Source: Favolaschia claudopus (Eukaryota > Basidiomycota > Agaricomycetes > Agaricales > Mycenaceae). From it: a stretch of 64,000 nt of DNA. The translations under genes and the position numbers were made by a program. The stretch is taken from the NCBI GenBank assembly GCA_037176885.1, contig JAWWNJ010000107.1, forward strand, positions 682,001 to 746,000. Reading direction: 5' to 3'. How positions within the stretch are numbered: the first letter of the stretch is position 1; the number at the start of each line of letters is the position of its first letter. Below are positions 47,286-59,014 of the stretch, in pieces. Under the pieces are notes generated by a model. That model ran no database searches, was not told the origin of the DNA, and saw only the letters and a list, made by a program, of their open reading frames with translations.

Positions 47286-49281
47286 ATGGATGCCACTTCA
47301 TTAGTCTTGTGCGCGTCTTTCGCGCTTGCCATTTCACTCGTAGTATATCAAGTCGGAAAACCAACACCGCTACCGCTCATTCCACACAACAAACTCAAAT
47401 GGTTCGTTGGCGACATTCCTTTTCTCACCAAAATGGCCACCGAAAAAGGTGCTATCACCTACGCCTTCGATGACACCGCTACACGACTTGGTCCCGTCTC
47501 TCAGGTCGTGGTAGGACTCGGTGCATCTTGGGCTAGCCGAATTTTTGGCTTCGGACAAGCCATCGTCATTCTTGCAGTAAATTTACATCCGCTGTGCCCA
47601 TGCTCTCGGTTTGACACTTGTATTTATCCAGGACTCGCAGGAAATGCACGATGTTCTTGTCAACAGGGCCACAGAGTTCGACCGTTCAAAATCAATTTCT
47701 GCTCTGTATGTTTTACCTGAGCCCTTGAATTCCAGTATAAACTTACTTTCGAACAGATTTGCCGGCACTCTACCGCAGGGAATGCTGGCTCTTCCCACCG
47801 ATGATCAGTTTAAGCATCACAAGCGATAGTACGTCGGACCTATATTTTTTTCCATATTGCTGTCATTGAACCTCTCGCTCGTTAGTCTTGGAATAACCAT
47901 GACCAACCCGTACCTCGCCCGAATGACCCCCCGAATCGTCGACCTCATGCAAGAGCTCGTCGATCTCTGGTCCGTAGGTGCCAAACGCCTCGGAAGCAGC
48001 CCAACCGATGTCATCGACGTCCTCAACGACATTCGCCTCGCCACCATCGACGTGATCGCCTCCATCACCTTCGGCACCTCATTCAACGGGGTCCGAATGT
48101 CGCTAGACTATCTCGAAGCCAATCCCACTACAGCCCCCTCGGAACGACCTGAAATCCCGAAACTCGCAGCGGATCTCGAGGTTCTGCTCGACACCATCGG
48201 CGACGGCGTGCTCTTCCCTGCTCCCAGCTTCCTGCCCTGGCTAACCCGCAACTTCAACCGCAAGTGGCGGAAAGCGATTACGAGCACGCATGATTACCTG
48301 CGAGGGAGGCTGTATGCGGCGCGCGCCGAGTACGTGTCTGAGGGTCGCGAGTCAGAGAAGGCGGCTGCCAACCAAGCTGACAACGTTCTCGACATGATCT
48401 TGGAGCGCGAGAAGGAAGACCGGGCTAAGGGAACTGAGACGCTCAGCGAAGCGGAGCTCATAGACGAGTTGACCACTTTTGCGCTGGGTGGGTCGGAGAG
48501 TGAGTATCATTTTCTCTCTGCACTACTTTGATACTGACTCGCACAAAGCTACTGCAACAACGATGCAATGGAGCGTCAAAATGCTCTGCAAGCACCCCGA
48601 CGTCCAGCGCAAACTCCGCGCCGAGCTCCTCACCAACCTCCCCGCCATCGCCGCGCGCCCGCCCACCTTTGCCGAAATCTCCGACGAAGCCAACCTCCCC
48701 TACCTCTCCGCAGTCATGTACGAGATCCTCCGCTGCTCGCGCACCGCCGCCGCCGTCGCGCGCGACACGACGCGGGACACCGTTCTGCTCGGGTATCCCA
48801 TCCCCAAGGGCACGCAGGTGCTGATGCCCATCGGGATGGTGCAGCAGATGGAGAGCGAGGGCGCGAAGGACGTGACGGATGGGCTGGATGCGGTGCGGAG
48901 CGCGTCGAGCAAGCAGCGGAGGCGGACGGGCTATTGGTCCGCTAAGGATGTGCATGCATTCAATCCCGAGCGGTGGCTGCGTGCGGATGGAACGTTCAAT
49001 CCGAACGCGGGGCCGTGGTTGCCGTTTTCGTTCGGCTTCCGGGGGTGTTTTGGGCAGAAACTGGCTGTGAGTGTCTTTGTTCTCGTGCCTTGCGCTTGTG
49101 TACTGAAGTTGCTTTCCAGTTGATTGAGCTGCGGCTGTTTCTCTCGATGATTCAGGTCAACTTCTTCTTTGACGCCGTCCCAGAGGAGCTGAATACATGG
49201 AAATGCCATGAGACTGTGACCAACCATCCTCAGCAATGTTATATTAGACCGATCCCCTGGGAGAGTATGGAGAAGTCGTAA
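47286..49281 (+). CDS. Cytochrome P450, microsomal group I type (576 aa, 6 exons)
   Basis: Exons 47286-47576, 47632-47705, 47757-47828, 47886-48499, 48549-49066 and 49120-49281 join to 577 codons. The N-terminal anchor is MDATSLVLCASFALAISLVV. The I-helix has the full oxygen-activating motif ALGGSETTATT. The K-helix ExxR is YEILR, and the heme loop is FSFGFRGCFGQKLA with Cys near 517. A basic insert (SSKQRRRTGYW) precedes the region before the heme loop. Unlike the two P450s near 35-38 kb it is a conventional monooxygenase. It follows the acyltransferase on the opposite strand at about 4 kb, so membership in a cluster is uncertain. Confidence 0.88.
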
Positions 49282-49543
49282 TGTCAAATAATCATAAGTT
49301 ATTTAATAGTCCCATCATCATACAGACAGCCTTGTCGTCGAGCGCAAGTTCTTCACACTGGCTTAGAGAAGGGCAGTCGTGTACGCAGCAAGCTGTTTTA
49401 GCCCCCAATGTCAATGAAATCTTTGAGAGCAAAAACGATCGTCGATTGGCTCCCTGAGGCTGCTCGCTGCTCTTACTTGGCTGTGGTCTTACTCATGAAC
49501 GTAAATCTGAAAGCGACGTTTATTGAAGGGTGGTACCATGCAG
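49282..49543. other. Convergent gap between P450 and array copy 1
   Basis: About 260 bases between two converging stop codons. No gene is seen. Confidence 0.4.
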
Positions 49544-50987
49544 TCAGGGGAGGAGGGTATGAAGGATGCGAACAGCGTATCTACCACTTCTCTTGAACGT
49601 CGACTTGACACGAGATATCAAACTGTCAGCGACATTTGACCGTACTTTGGAACCAGGTGAAGCAGTGGAATCGCCCTCCGGAAGTGATTTGGTGGCAAGT
49701 TTTTCCGTCGCAGAAGGACGCTCAAACAGTCTATCAACTACAGGAGAATAAGCGGATTTGAAACAAGATGCAAATTTGACCCACTCGTCTGTTCGTCGTA
49801 CACCGCAGCATCTGTTTCCTTGGCGTGCTGTATCTCACTTTGAAGTCTCAAAGCCCTACATTCCTCAACTCTTGGCGCTGCTTCCCTTTCAATCCTAGAG
49901 AATTCGTGAGCGAAGAACAATGATCGCGACCGCTACTCACCTCTCAATGGCTCCGACCTCCTTATAGTAGTCGCGTGGATCATTGAGTTCGGTTACGGTG
50001 GAAAGGTCGTGCGTAAATCGAACAGTAGTCATTGCTTTTTCGTGCAGTCGGTTGAAGAACACAAGCTCCATGAGATCGAGAGGCTCTTCATCGTCCTCCT
50101 GCGCACCTCCCCTCTCGTCCTCGGTCGGTCCTTCTCCGTCAGAATGGGATTCATCGTCGTAGGGCTCGCTATCCCCGCTAGACGCGTAAACGCTTGACTG
50201 CCCGTCGAAATCGGAGCGAGTAGGAGAGTTCAAGGAAGGAGCCTCAGTCGCTGTGCCGAAAGCAGCTTCGTCCGCAATCGCGGATGGAACCAAGGGGCCC
50301 GGGGACGGCGGGGAGGGGTCAACAGCGACGACCTCGACCTTCTTCTCTGCAGCCATTGCAGCATGCTTCTTGTTTCGAGCATCGGTAATGTCATGTATCA
50401 TTAACCTGCGAATGCGACGGCGTTCCGCCTTGTCAATAGACCAAGGCGCTGGTCCAGAACCCCACATCGACGGGCTGCGAACGACAGTATCAGCGGAGAT
50501 CGAGAGAAAGCAATCGCTCCATGGGAGCGGCTTGGACGATTGTAGAGCAGGCCGCCCGGATATGTGTGTTTCTTTGGTGGCAGGAAGGACTGGCACCGAC
50601 ATGTATGGCTCGATGAAGTCCTTGGCAACAGGGTATGGATCTCCTTGCTGCAGGAGTCGGAGGACGTATGAGTTGTAGGGCTCCCATGGAAGGTACAGCT
50701 CGTCATTCTTAGTACGATCAAGATGTGTTCCAACGTGAGTTTTGGTTCATGTTCATTTGGAAGAAACCTACGTGCTCGACGAGTGCCACATAGGGTTTGT
50801 TGTTCATGCGTTTACATGCATCAACCGCTTCTGGGACTTCTCTGGCCCCTTCGCTCAAAGAAGCAACAGGATCGATTGTGAAAACAGCCCAGGCAGCGAG
50901 CTCTGGGAGAAAGTAACGAGTCTCAGTTTCCCCCGAGTCCAAGACGGTTGAGGACGTTGAGAGATCAGAGCTCAACAAGTCGGGCAT
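49544..50987 (-). CDS. Array gene copy 1 (uncharacterised family, 428 aa, 4 exons, exon-4 type I)
   Basis: Exons 50987-50772, 50707-49941, 49894-49785 and 49737-49544 join to 429 codons. Exon 1 encodes MPDLLSSDLSTSSTV then a conserved domain with FLPELAAWAVFTIDP and EVPEAVDACK. Exon 2 begins with LYLPWEPYNSY and LRLLQQGDPYPV, then VLPATKETHISGRPAL and WSDCFLSIS. It continues with a Ser/Asp/Glu-rich variable middle and the conserved AMTTVRFTHDLSTVTEL. Exon 3 is a charged helix (EREAAPRVEECRALRLQSE). Exon 4 is Ser/Pro-rich and ends in a basic amphipathic tail (SRVKSTFKRSGRYAVRIL). No known domain or catalytic motif is seen. It is the first of six minus-strand relatives here; its intron 2 and flanks are nearly identical to those of copy 3. 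Confidence 0.75.
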
Positions 50988-51057
50988 GGTGTCAGAAGAT
51001 GGCGAACGAGAATAGAGAAAGGCTGGGGCAGAGAACGAGACACCACGAATTTAACGA

Positions 51058-51068
51058 CAATAAATATC
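51058..51068 (-). promoter_or_regulatory. TATA-like promoter element of array copy 1
   Basis: On the minus strand gatatttattg lies about 71 bases upstream of the ATG. A corresponding block is present upstream of copies 2, 3, 4 and the truncated copy 6. Its conservation with the genes suggests the promoter was duplicated with them. Confidence 0.45.
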
Positions 51069-51276
51069 ATCCCAGACAGAACAAGAAGAGTGAGAACAAA
51101 AGAAAATTTCGAGTCGTCATGGAGGTAGAGAACAAGGCGATAGATCAAAATTTAAACCTGCTACAACACACCGCACTGGATATCAACCCTGCACGTTCCA
51201 AAAGCATTGATGTTCTGCTAGCATCGTCGGTATATATTCAGGCAAGTAAATGCAGTTGTATCTACTAATTTCTACG

Positions 51277-52822
51277 TTATATGGCCAGTGGGCGGAATAG
51301 CCCAAGGACACGCAAGGCGGTTCTACCACTTTTCTTCACCTTCGCCGTAATACGCACTATTAAACCACGACCCTTGGTCTTGGGGGGAGAAGGATCTGAA
51401 GACACAGTCCTTAGACGCGAACGACGCGAGAGACTAGTTTCCGCACCGTGGCTTATCGGGCCCAGAGGTCCGTCTGCTCTCACCTCCCTAGTGCTCGGAT
51501 TCAGATTCATCCCGGAATTGTCGACCTCTGAGCTTCCTGCGATGATAGGCTCTTCGGGCGGCGAAACACGTTCAGCCAGCATGTGCACTAGCGTGAGGTT
51601 AGCGGCGCTCGATTGAAAAAATGGAACTCACTTGTATGCTCGCCATAAACGGCAGCATCCATTTGCTGAGCCCGATTTATTTCATTCTGCAGTCTCAGGG
51701 CTTTACATTCCTCGATTCTTGGCGCAGCTTCTTTTTCAATCCTGGGGAAATTGTGAGCTGGGAACAACGATTTCGGTCGCTAATTAAATACCTCTTGATG
51801 GCTTCGACCTCCTTGTAGTAGTCGCGCGGATCATTGAGTTCGGTGACAGTTAAAAGGTCGTGCGTGAATCGGACAGTGGTCATTGCCTTTTCATGCAGTC
51901 GATTAGAGAAGACGAGCTCCACAAGATCAAGAGGCTCGTTATCGTCTTCCTGCAAACCTCCCCTCTCGTCGTCTCTCGGTCCTTCTCCGTCAGAATCAGA
52001 CTCGTCATCGTATGGCTCGCTATCCCCGCTAGACGCGTAGACGCTTGACTGCCCGCCAGTATCGGAGTGAGAATGCAAGGAAGGAGCCTCAGTCGCTGTG
52101 CCAATGGCAGCTTCGTCCGCGATCGCGGCTAGAACCAAGGGCCCCCGGGAGCGCTTAACAGCGACGACTTCGAGCTCCTTCTCTGCAGCCATAATTGCGG
52201 CATTCTTCTTGTCTCGAGCATCGAGGATGTCGTCGGTCCAAAGTTCTCGAATGCGACGGCGTTCCGCTCGGTCAATCTTCCACGGTGCTGGTCCGGTACC
52301 CCACACGGACGGACTGCGAGCCACACTATCAGCGGAGATCGAAAGAAAACAATCGCTCCAGGGCAGCGGCAGAGACGATCTCAAAGGAGGCCGCCCGGAT
52401 ATGTGTGTGTCTTTGGTCACCGGGAGAACTGGCACCGACATGTAGGGCTCGATAGAATCCTCGGAGACGGGATATGGAGCTCCTTGCTGCAGGAATCGGA
52501 GGCCGTATGAGTTATAGGGCTCCCATGGAAGATACAGCGCGTCATTCTACAGTCAAAATGTGTGCTAACGTGAGTGGTTCATCGTGTTTATTGCCGAGAA
52601 ACTTACGTGCTCGACGAGTGCCACATATGGTTTATTAACCATCCGTTTACAGGCTTCAACGGCCTCGGGTACTTCTCGAGCCCCTACGCTCAGAGAAGCA
52701 ACAGGATCGATGGTGAGAACAGCCCAAGCACCGAGCTCTGGAAGAAAGTAGCGAGTCTCAGCTTTCTCTGAATCTAAGGCGGTCGAGGACGTCGAGGGAT
52801 CAGAGCTCAGCAAGTCGGACAT
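51277..52822 (-). CDS. Array gene copy 2 (463 aa, 4 exons, exon-4 type II)
   Basis: Exons 52822-52607, 52546-51792, 51741-51632 and 51587-51277 join to 464 codons, with the same intron phases (0, 2, 1) as copy 1. Exons 1-3 match copy 1: FLPELGAWAVLTIDPVAS, LYLPWEPYNSYGLRFLQQG, VLPVTKDTHISGRPPL, then the acidic middle. Exon 4 is a different type: MLAERVSPPEEPIIAGSSE, a Ser/Arg stretch, then PKTKGRGLIVRITAKVKKSG and a short hydrophobic tail. The basic closing helix is still recognisably like copy 1's. The intron after exon 2 retains the gattg acceptor context. No function can be assigned. Confidence 0.75.
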
Positions 52823-53180
52823 GGTACCAGAAGATGGTGAACAAGGGTAATGGAGACAAGCTGGGGTTGTGAACGGGATACCATGAGTTCAAGACAATAA
52901 ATACAGGAGGAACAAGAAGAACGAGAACAAAAGAAAACTTCGAATTGTCATGGAGGTAGAGAACAAGACGGACGATAGATCAAAATTCAAACCTGCTACA
53001 ACAATCGTGTGACACCACACTTCACTTTCCGAAAATCGTCCTACCACTATCGCGGTATATTCTGGAAGTTAAAAGTAACCGTATTTATGTATCACTTTCT
53101 ACTCTATATGGCCACAGGACGAAAGAGCCGAAGGACACGGGTTCTTGCTCGTGAATCGATATCCCACCAACAACTGACAT
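52823..53180. other. Upstream region of copy 2 / 3' flank of copy 3
   Basis: Holds the copy-2 promoter block (a TATA-like element near 52896-52905 and the sequence aggaggaacaagaagaac just upstream of it), conserved with other copies. Confidence 0.4.
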
Positions 53181-54685
53181 TCATTGAAGCGTCGTATCGT
53201 CCAGACAGGGCAGGAGTGTATGAATAATGTGAACAGCGCATCGATTACTCTTCTTCAACATCGACTTGATACGAAGTATACAAGTGGGACTGCTTGCTTG
53301 AGCAGCAGGTTCTCGCGCTAATACCGGCATTTTGTCCGCAGGGGCATGCGACTCTACTTTGGAACCAGGTACACCAGTGGACTCGCCTTCCGGGAGTTCT
53401 TTGATGGGATGTCTTTCCATTGCAGAAGGACGTTCAAAAAGTCTATCAACTATGGGAGAATCAGCGAATTTGAAACAAGATGCAAATTTGACCCACTCGT
53501 CCGCTCATCGTACACCGCAGCATCTGTTTCCTTGGCACGCTGTATCTCACTTTGAAGTCGAAAAGACCTACATTCCTCAATTCTTGGCGCAGCTTCCTTT
53601 TCAATCCTAGATGGATCATAAACGAAGAACAATGATCGCGACCGCTACTCACCTCTCAATGGCTTCGACCTCCTTGTAGTAGTCGCGTGGATCATTGAGT
53701 TCGGTTACGGTGGAAAGGTCGTGCGTAAATCGAACAGTAGTCATTGCTTTTTCGTGCAGTCGGTTGAAGAACACAAGCTCCACGAGATCAAGAGGCTCTG
53801 TATCGTCTTCCTGCGCACCTCCCCTCTCGTCCTCGGTCGGTCCTTCTCCGTCAGAATCAGACTCATTGTCGTATGGCTCGCTGTCCTTGCTGGACGCGTA
53901 GATCGGCTGCCCACCAAAATCGGAGCCGGTAGGAGAATGCAAAGACAGAGCCTCCGTCGCTGTGCCGACAACAGCTCCGTCCGCAATCGCGACTGATACC
54001 AAGGGCTCTGTGGAGGGGTCAACAACGGCGACCTCCAGCTCCTTCGCTGCAGCCATTGCGGCATTCTCCTTTTCCTGAGAATCGAGGATGTCGTCTGTCA
54101 TGAGTTCTCGAATGCGATCGCGTTCCGCTTCGTCAATCGTCCACGGCGCTGGTCCCGAGCCCCACACAGACGGACTGCGAACCACGTCATCAGCGGAGAT
54201 GGAAAGAAAACAATCGCTGAAGGGAGGTGGCTTGGATGATCTCAAAGGAGGCCGCCCGGATATGTGTGTTTCTTTCGTCACAGGGAGAACTGGTACCGAC
54301 ATGTAGGGCTCAATGAATTCCTCGGGAACAGGATATGGGTCTCCTTGCTGTAAGAATCGGAGGAGGTATGAGTTATAGGGTTCCCATGGAAGATACAGCG
54401 CGTGATTCTACAGTCAAAATGTGTGCCAATGTAAGTCGTTTATCGTGTGTATTGAGACGAGACACGTACATGCTCGACGAGTGCCACATATGGCTTATTG
54501 ACCATTCGTTTGCATGCTTCAACGGCCTCAGGAACTTCTCGGGCTCCTTCGCTCAGGGATGCGACAGGGTCGATTGTTAGAACGGCCCACGCTCCGACCT
54601 CCGGGAGGAAGTAACGAATCTCAGTTTGCTCTGAGTCCAAGGCAGTGGAGGAGGTCGAGGGATCAGAGCTCAGCAAGTCGGGCAT
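53181..54685 (-). CDS. Array gene copy 3 (449 aa, 4 exons, exon-4 type I)
   Basis: Exons 54685-54470, 54407-53653, 53606-53497 and 53449-53181 join to 450 codons. Exon 1 (FLPEVGAWAVLTIDPVAS) and exon 2 (LYLPWEPYNSYLLRFLQQG, VLPVTKETHISGRPPL) agree with the family. Exon 4 is type I (DRLFERPSAMERH, then a Ser/Pro/Ala-rich stretch, then RIKSMLKKSNRCAV) and carries an extra C-terminal extension beyond the basic tail. Exon 2, intron 2 and exon 3 are almost identical in DNA to copy 1, although copy 2 lies between them. This suggests duplication of a two-gene unit or gene conversion. Confidence 0.75.
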
Positions 54686-54749
54686 GATGTCAGATCCTGG
54701 CGAACGAGGATAGCAGACCAGAGGTGGAGTAGTGACATGAGTTGAAGAC

Positions 54750-54760
54750 AATAAATATCA
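54750..54760 (-). promoter_or_regulatory. TATA-like promoter element of array copy 3
   Basis: The same gatatttattgtc block as in copies 1 and 4 lies about 65 bases upstream of the copy-3 ATG. Confidence 0.45.
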
Positions 54761-56373
54761 TTCTAGGAGGAACAAGAAGAACGAGAACAAAAGAAACTTC
54801 GAATTGTCATGGAGGTAGAGAACAAGGTGATTGATCGAATTTCAAACCTTCCACAACAACCTTGAACTTAGTCACCACACTTCACTTTTGAAGAACGGTC
54901 CTGCTAGCACTGGTTGACTTCCCATAGTACTATTTATTTCTTATAGTATTTGAAGGGGTGCCAATGATGCCAACTTACAAGCTTTGATGGTGTCGAAATA
55001 TTATCCGTTCGTTTCCAGCATGCTTTTTTATTAGTAGACTTGGAATAGTTTCATTCAGAACTCTCTCACAGGTTGAAAACTCTGAGGGAGGCCTGCAGGA
55101 GCCCTTTCCGTCTCGTCTGCGTGTCTCGACGCGTCGCAAACGCGTCAATACGCGTATTTGGTGGCGACCATCAAACGGACCACTTAGCTCGCCCGGCATT
55201 ACCACTACATATGGATTCCTGCAGTTGCCGACAAATGGCAAGCGGGAATACCCGAGCACCCGAGATCGGCACAAGGTCCGCACTTCCCAGATTCATCTAT
55301 TCAGTGGAAATGCAGGCGGATTAAATCTGAACAGGGGGTCCCTACCCCCCGTTCAGATTTTCCATCTAACAAGCTTTAGTACGAGTTAAAAACAGCTGAA
55401 ATGAGATCTGAGCCCGAGGAGGCATCTTGATCCGTTACCACCACCATCTCCCCGTTTCCCACGCCTAACCAGCGTCGGGGGGCACTGAGGTCGGCGTTGG
55501 TGATGAGTCAGGGTGGGCGTGAGCCAGGGGTTGCACCCAAGGGTGACCTCCACACCCGCGCTGTCTTCGAGCAGCACCGCCGATGAGCGGAATGAGGCCT
55601 ACGAGCCCTTTTTGAGCCTACATGGCTGCACCTGCGAGTGCTTATTGCTTTGACCAGCTTGCGATGGATTAAAGTTGTATTCTTTGAAGGTCTGTCCCTC
55701 GCCACTCTCTACAGTTGCTTCCCTCCCTTGTCCCTCCCTTCTATGCCCTGCTCCCCACCCGTCCTCTCCGCCTTCTTGCTGCGCGTCTCGGTGCCGAACG
55801 GCGTCATCTATGACTCCATTGCCGAATCACGTGACATAGACCTTTTCCTCAACGCGTCGTCTTGAATTTCTCCGCAGACGGCGCGCTCGGCGATCCTCCT
55901 TCGCGCCCCTTGACTGTCTATTTCAATAGCAGTTGCTCTGCTCTATGCTTCCAATCCGGAACTCCTTCCACGAAGCTACAAGACCTACTTATTCCGAACT
56001 TTCCGCTGGATATCTCATCAGAGCGATGCTCTTTCATTCCAATCTTTTGCGACGACTACAGCCTGATGTTTTCGGGCACGCCAACCTGCGCGTGACTCGG
56101 GCAGCTCGCCAACCTGCGCCTGACTCGGGCAGCTCTCTTCTGACCCCGGGAGTTCTGGCGACGATCTCAAGTTCTTGCTGGCAACTATCCGATGTCGATA
56201 AAGTAGTATTTACTTCATGCAATATCATCTCTATTTCTGGTGCCTAATCCCCACTGCGTGCGGACTCGCTTCATCGGTCGGAGGATCACCGTGCGCAATA
56301 CACCAAATTGACCTTCTCCGACTTGACAACATTTTGCTTTTTCGACGGCGGTCTTTAAACGCACCTCAAACCT
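54761..56373. other. Region between copy 3 promoter and LINE fragment
   Basis: Contains the distal copy-3 promoter block (to about 54860), then sequence not shared with the array. A 17-bp near-perfect inverted repeat lies at 55323-55360. The interval from about 55380 to 56373 may be the LINE 5' untranslated region, but nothing in it is diagnostic. Confidence 0.35.
55323..55360. repeat. Hairpin-forming inverted repeat (17-bp arms)
   Basis: The left arm aaatctgaacagggggt pairs with the right arm acccccc-gttcagattt, with one mismatch and a 4-base loop (ccct). Such a strong hairpin in an otherwise featureless stretch could be an element terminus or a fold-back. Its role is unknown. Confidence 0.6.
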
Positions 56374-58554
56374 ATGCAACACACCCAACAAAATATTCGA
56401 TCTAGTACCGTGGGCCCTCTCGGATCACGAGAGGGTTTCGGGGACGTGGTACCTCCCTCTCGTCAGTGCCTGCAGGCTGCGAGTTCAGAGAGTGAAATCA
56501 GCAGGAGTCGGGGTGATACGGGGCCTAGTCCCGACTACCCAATGCCCGGCCCCTTCTGTGACGGCTCCCGTGCTCTGGCTGTTACAGCGACGGGCGAAGA
56601 GCACACACCATGTCCCTCTCCACATGCGGCTGATCCATTCGAAGACGATTCGCCGTGGCTGGCTCCTGCAGCTACAGCGAGCCGAATCCGAGGATTCGAG
56701 ACCGTTGACTGGAATTGGCATGATCTTCATGCCGATCACTTGTCGAACATGACAATGGGAGAAGGAGAGGGCCTTCGAAGCTCCCGCTTACAGAATACTA
56801 ACACAGCGGCGAATGCAAACAACAGTATCAATACAGAAACAATTCCGCAAACAAACACGCAGCATTCGCGACAATATTCGGTCGTTCCCGACGAAAATAA
56901 CTCGGAACAAATATCAAACATTCGAGAGAGGCGGAGACCTCCTAAGCTCCCAAAGGTGGGCAAATCATTCAAGTCCTCCCTCAACATCGGCTCGTTGAAC
57001 ATTAACGGACGCGAGAGTAGCAAGTCAATGCATCATACTGAACACAAGTTTCAATACCTCAAACAGACAATCGACGAAAATAAGATCGGCATTCTGGGTA
57101 TTCAAGAAAGTCACCTCGACCTCGATGGAACGGTTCAATTCAACAATCTGTTTCAGCGTTGGTTCAAAATTGTCAACTCCCAACATCCCGACAAGCCGAA
57201 CTCAACGGCAGGGATTTCCTTCATACTCAATAAAAAATATCTCGACACTGATAATTACAAAGAATACGAACTAGTTCCGGGGCGCGCCTTGCTCATTTGC
57301 ATTCCTTGGATAGACGGCGACGTCCTCACCCTACTGAATATCTATGCACCTAATCGTCCAGAAGATAGAAGGAAATTATGGGACGATCTTTGGGATCTAT
57401 GGGTCGCCGACGACAAATTACCTTTGCCAAATTTAACCCTTGCTGATTGGAATTTTGTTGAAGATCCGATGGACCGATCTTCAAATACACCGGACGATGT
57501 TCCAATATCGTTTCAACGACTCAAAACTCTCTTCCGATGGCAAGACGGATGGCGTACGACCTTCCCAGACACGAGAGATTACACATGTTGGCAACACCGT
57601 AAGGATGAAAGCACAGGACTTGTTATTTCCTCGCACTCACGTATCGACAGAATGCTGGTCGACAGTCAGGATTACGATTCTTATCGAGACTGGAATATTA
57701 AACACTGTGCGGTTAGAACGGACCACCGCCTGATAATGACGGAACTAACTTGCCGTCCGGAATCAAAACCAGGGCGAGGGCGATGGAGCATGCCTTTGTA
57801 CCTCCTCAAAACGCCCAAATTCGTTAGTCATGTTCAAATGCTTGCAAGAACACTTGCTGAGAATATTCATAATGCCCGGAACGACGAAAATTCAGCCGAA
57901 AACATTCAGACTTTGTGGTGCAAGTTCAAGGCCGATATTGCGGCATACGGACAACACTGTACTCGATTTATTACTGATGAGTTCATACAGAATATCCGAA
58001 CTTGGAAAGTTCAATTGTCCATGGTAATTCATGACACAGACATGCCGCTTGCAGATCGATGGGAAGTTATCCAGATGTTAGAGGAAAAAATTGACGAAAG
58101 CTACAGAGAGCGAGCAGCGAGGAGAAAATTAGATTCAGAAGCACGCTACGATGTCGAAGGCGAGACACTCCGAACAAATACCTGGACGAAGTCTGCGAAA
58201 GGATACCACCCGAAAGAGACAATTCATGAGTTTAAATATGACGCGGGCAGTGCGTCCAATTCCGACCATGCCCGATTCGAGACGAGACCGAAACACATGG
58301 CACGGATGGCGCGAGATTACCATGACTCTATCCAAAGCAAGGATCTACCTGACGAATACGCTCGGCTCATGACCACAGAGATGGTATTGGAACAATGTGA
58401 CGCCCGCCTCTCAGAGAATGAATACAACGAGATGGACAAGCCTTTGACTGAGCAAGATATCCGACAGGCTCTCAAACTCTCGAAAAACGGTAAATCCCCA
58501 GGCCTCGACGGCATCCCTTATAAATTTTTCAGAATGCTTGACATCAAATACCAA
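56374..58554 (+). mobile_element. Non-LTR retrotransposon (LINE, Tad1-like) fragment, 3'-truncated
   Basis: One open frame runs from an ATG at 56374. After a 200-residue Ser/Asn/Pro-rich lead, an AP-endonuclease-like domain is complete: SLNIGSLNINGR, GILGIQESHL, LLNIYAPNRPEDRRK, LADWNFVED, SRIDRMLVD and the terminal RTDHRL. The reverse transcriptase begins with LTEQDIRQALKLSKNGKSPG and LDGIPYKFF, and stops there. The remaining RT core (YADD region), RNase H and 3' end are missing: from 58555 the DNA is antisense to exon 1 of array copy 6, and the ORF simply reads on into it until 58656. LINEs are normally truncated at the 5' end, so loss of the 3' part points to a later deletion or recombination. 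The element cannot move on its own. Confidence 0.8.
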
Positions 58555-58727
58555 CATGCTTCAATGGCTTCAGGGACTTCTCGGGCCCCTTCGCTCAGAG
58601 ACGCGACAGGGTCGATAGTTAGAACAGCCCACCCCCCAAGCTCTGGGAGGAAGTAGCGAGTCTCAGTTTCCTCTGAGTCCAAGGCGGTTGAAGACGTCGA
58701 GGGATTCAAGCTCAGAAAGTCGGGCAT
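58555..58727 (-). pseudogene. Array gene copy 6: exon-1 fragment cut by LINE junction
   Basis: Minus strand from ATG 58727 reads MPDFLSLNPSTSSTALD, then FLPELGGWAVLTIDPVAS and EVPEAIEAC, matching exon 1 of the other copies. It ends abruptly at the equivalent of the C-K-R-M-V segment, where the LINE begins. Exons 2-4 are absent. Its promoter block (TATA-like at 58791-58799) is intact, so the stub could still be transcribed. It is a dead member of the tandem family. Confidence 0.8.
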
Positions 58728-59014
58728 GGTGTCAGATCCTGGCGAACGAGGATAGCAGACCAGAAGTGGAGTAGTGACATGAGTTGAAGACAATAAATAT
58801 CATTCTAGGAGGAACAAGAAGAACGAGAACAAAAGAAAACTTCGAGTCGTCATGGAGGTCAAGAACAAGGAGATAGAGATCAAAATTCAAACCTGCTACA
58901 ACAACGCTACACCGAATATATCTCAGCCCTTCACTTTTTACATAAAAACCATTCATTCACTCATTGTAGTACTAGTAGCACCATTACTGTATATTCTGGC
59001 CGGTAAAAGCGATT
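58728..59014. other. Promoter block of copy 6 and 3' flank of copy 4
   Basis: The sequence gacaataaatatcattc, aggaggaacaagaagaac and the tract after it match the upstream regions of copies 1, 3 and 4. Confidence 0.45.

Noticed and set aside
56374..58656. Treating the 760-codon ORF as a single host gene
   Set aside because: It is a LINE endonuclease frame that reads by chance into antisense exon 1 of an array gene.
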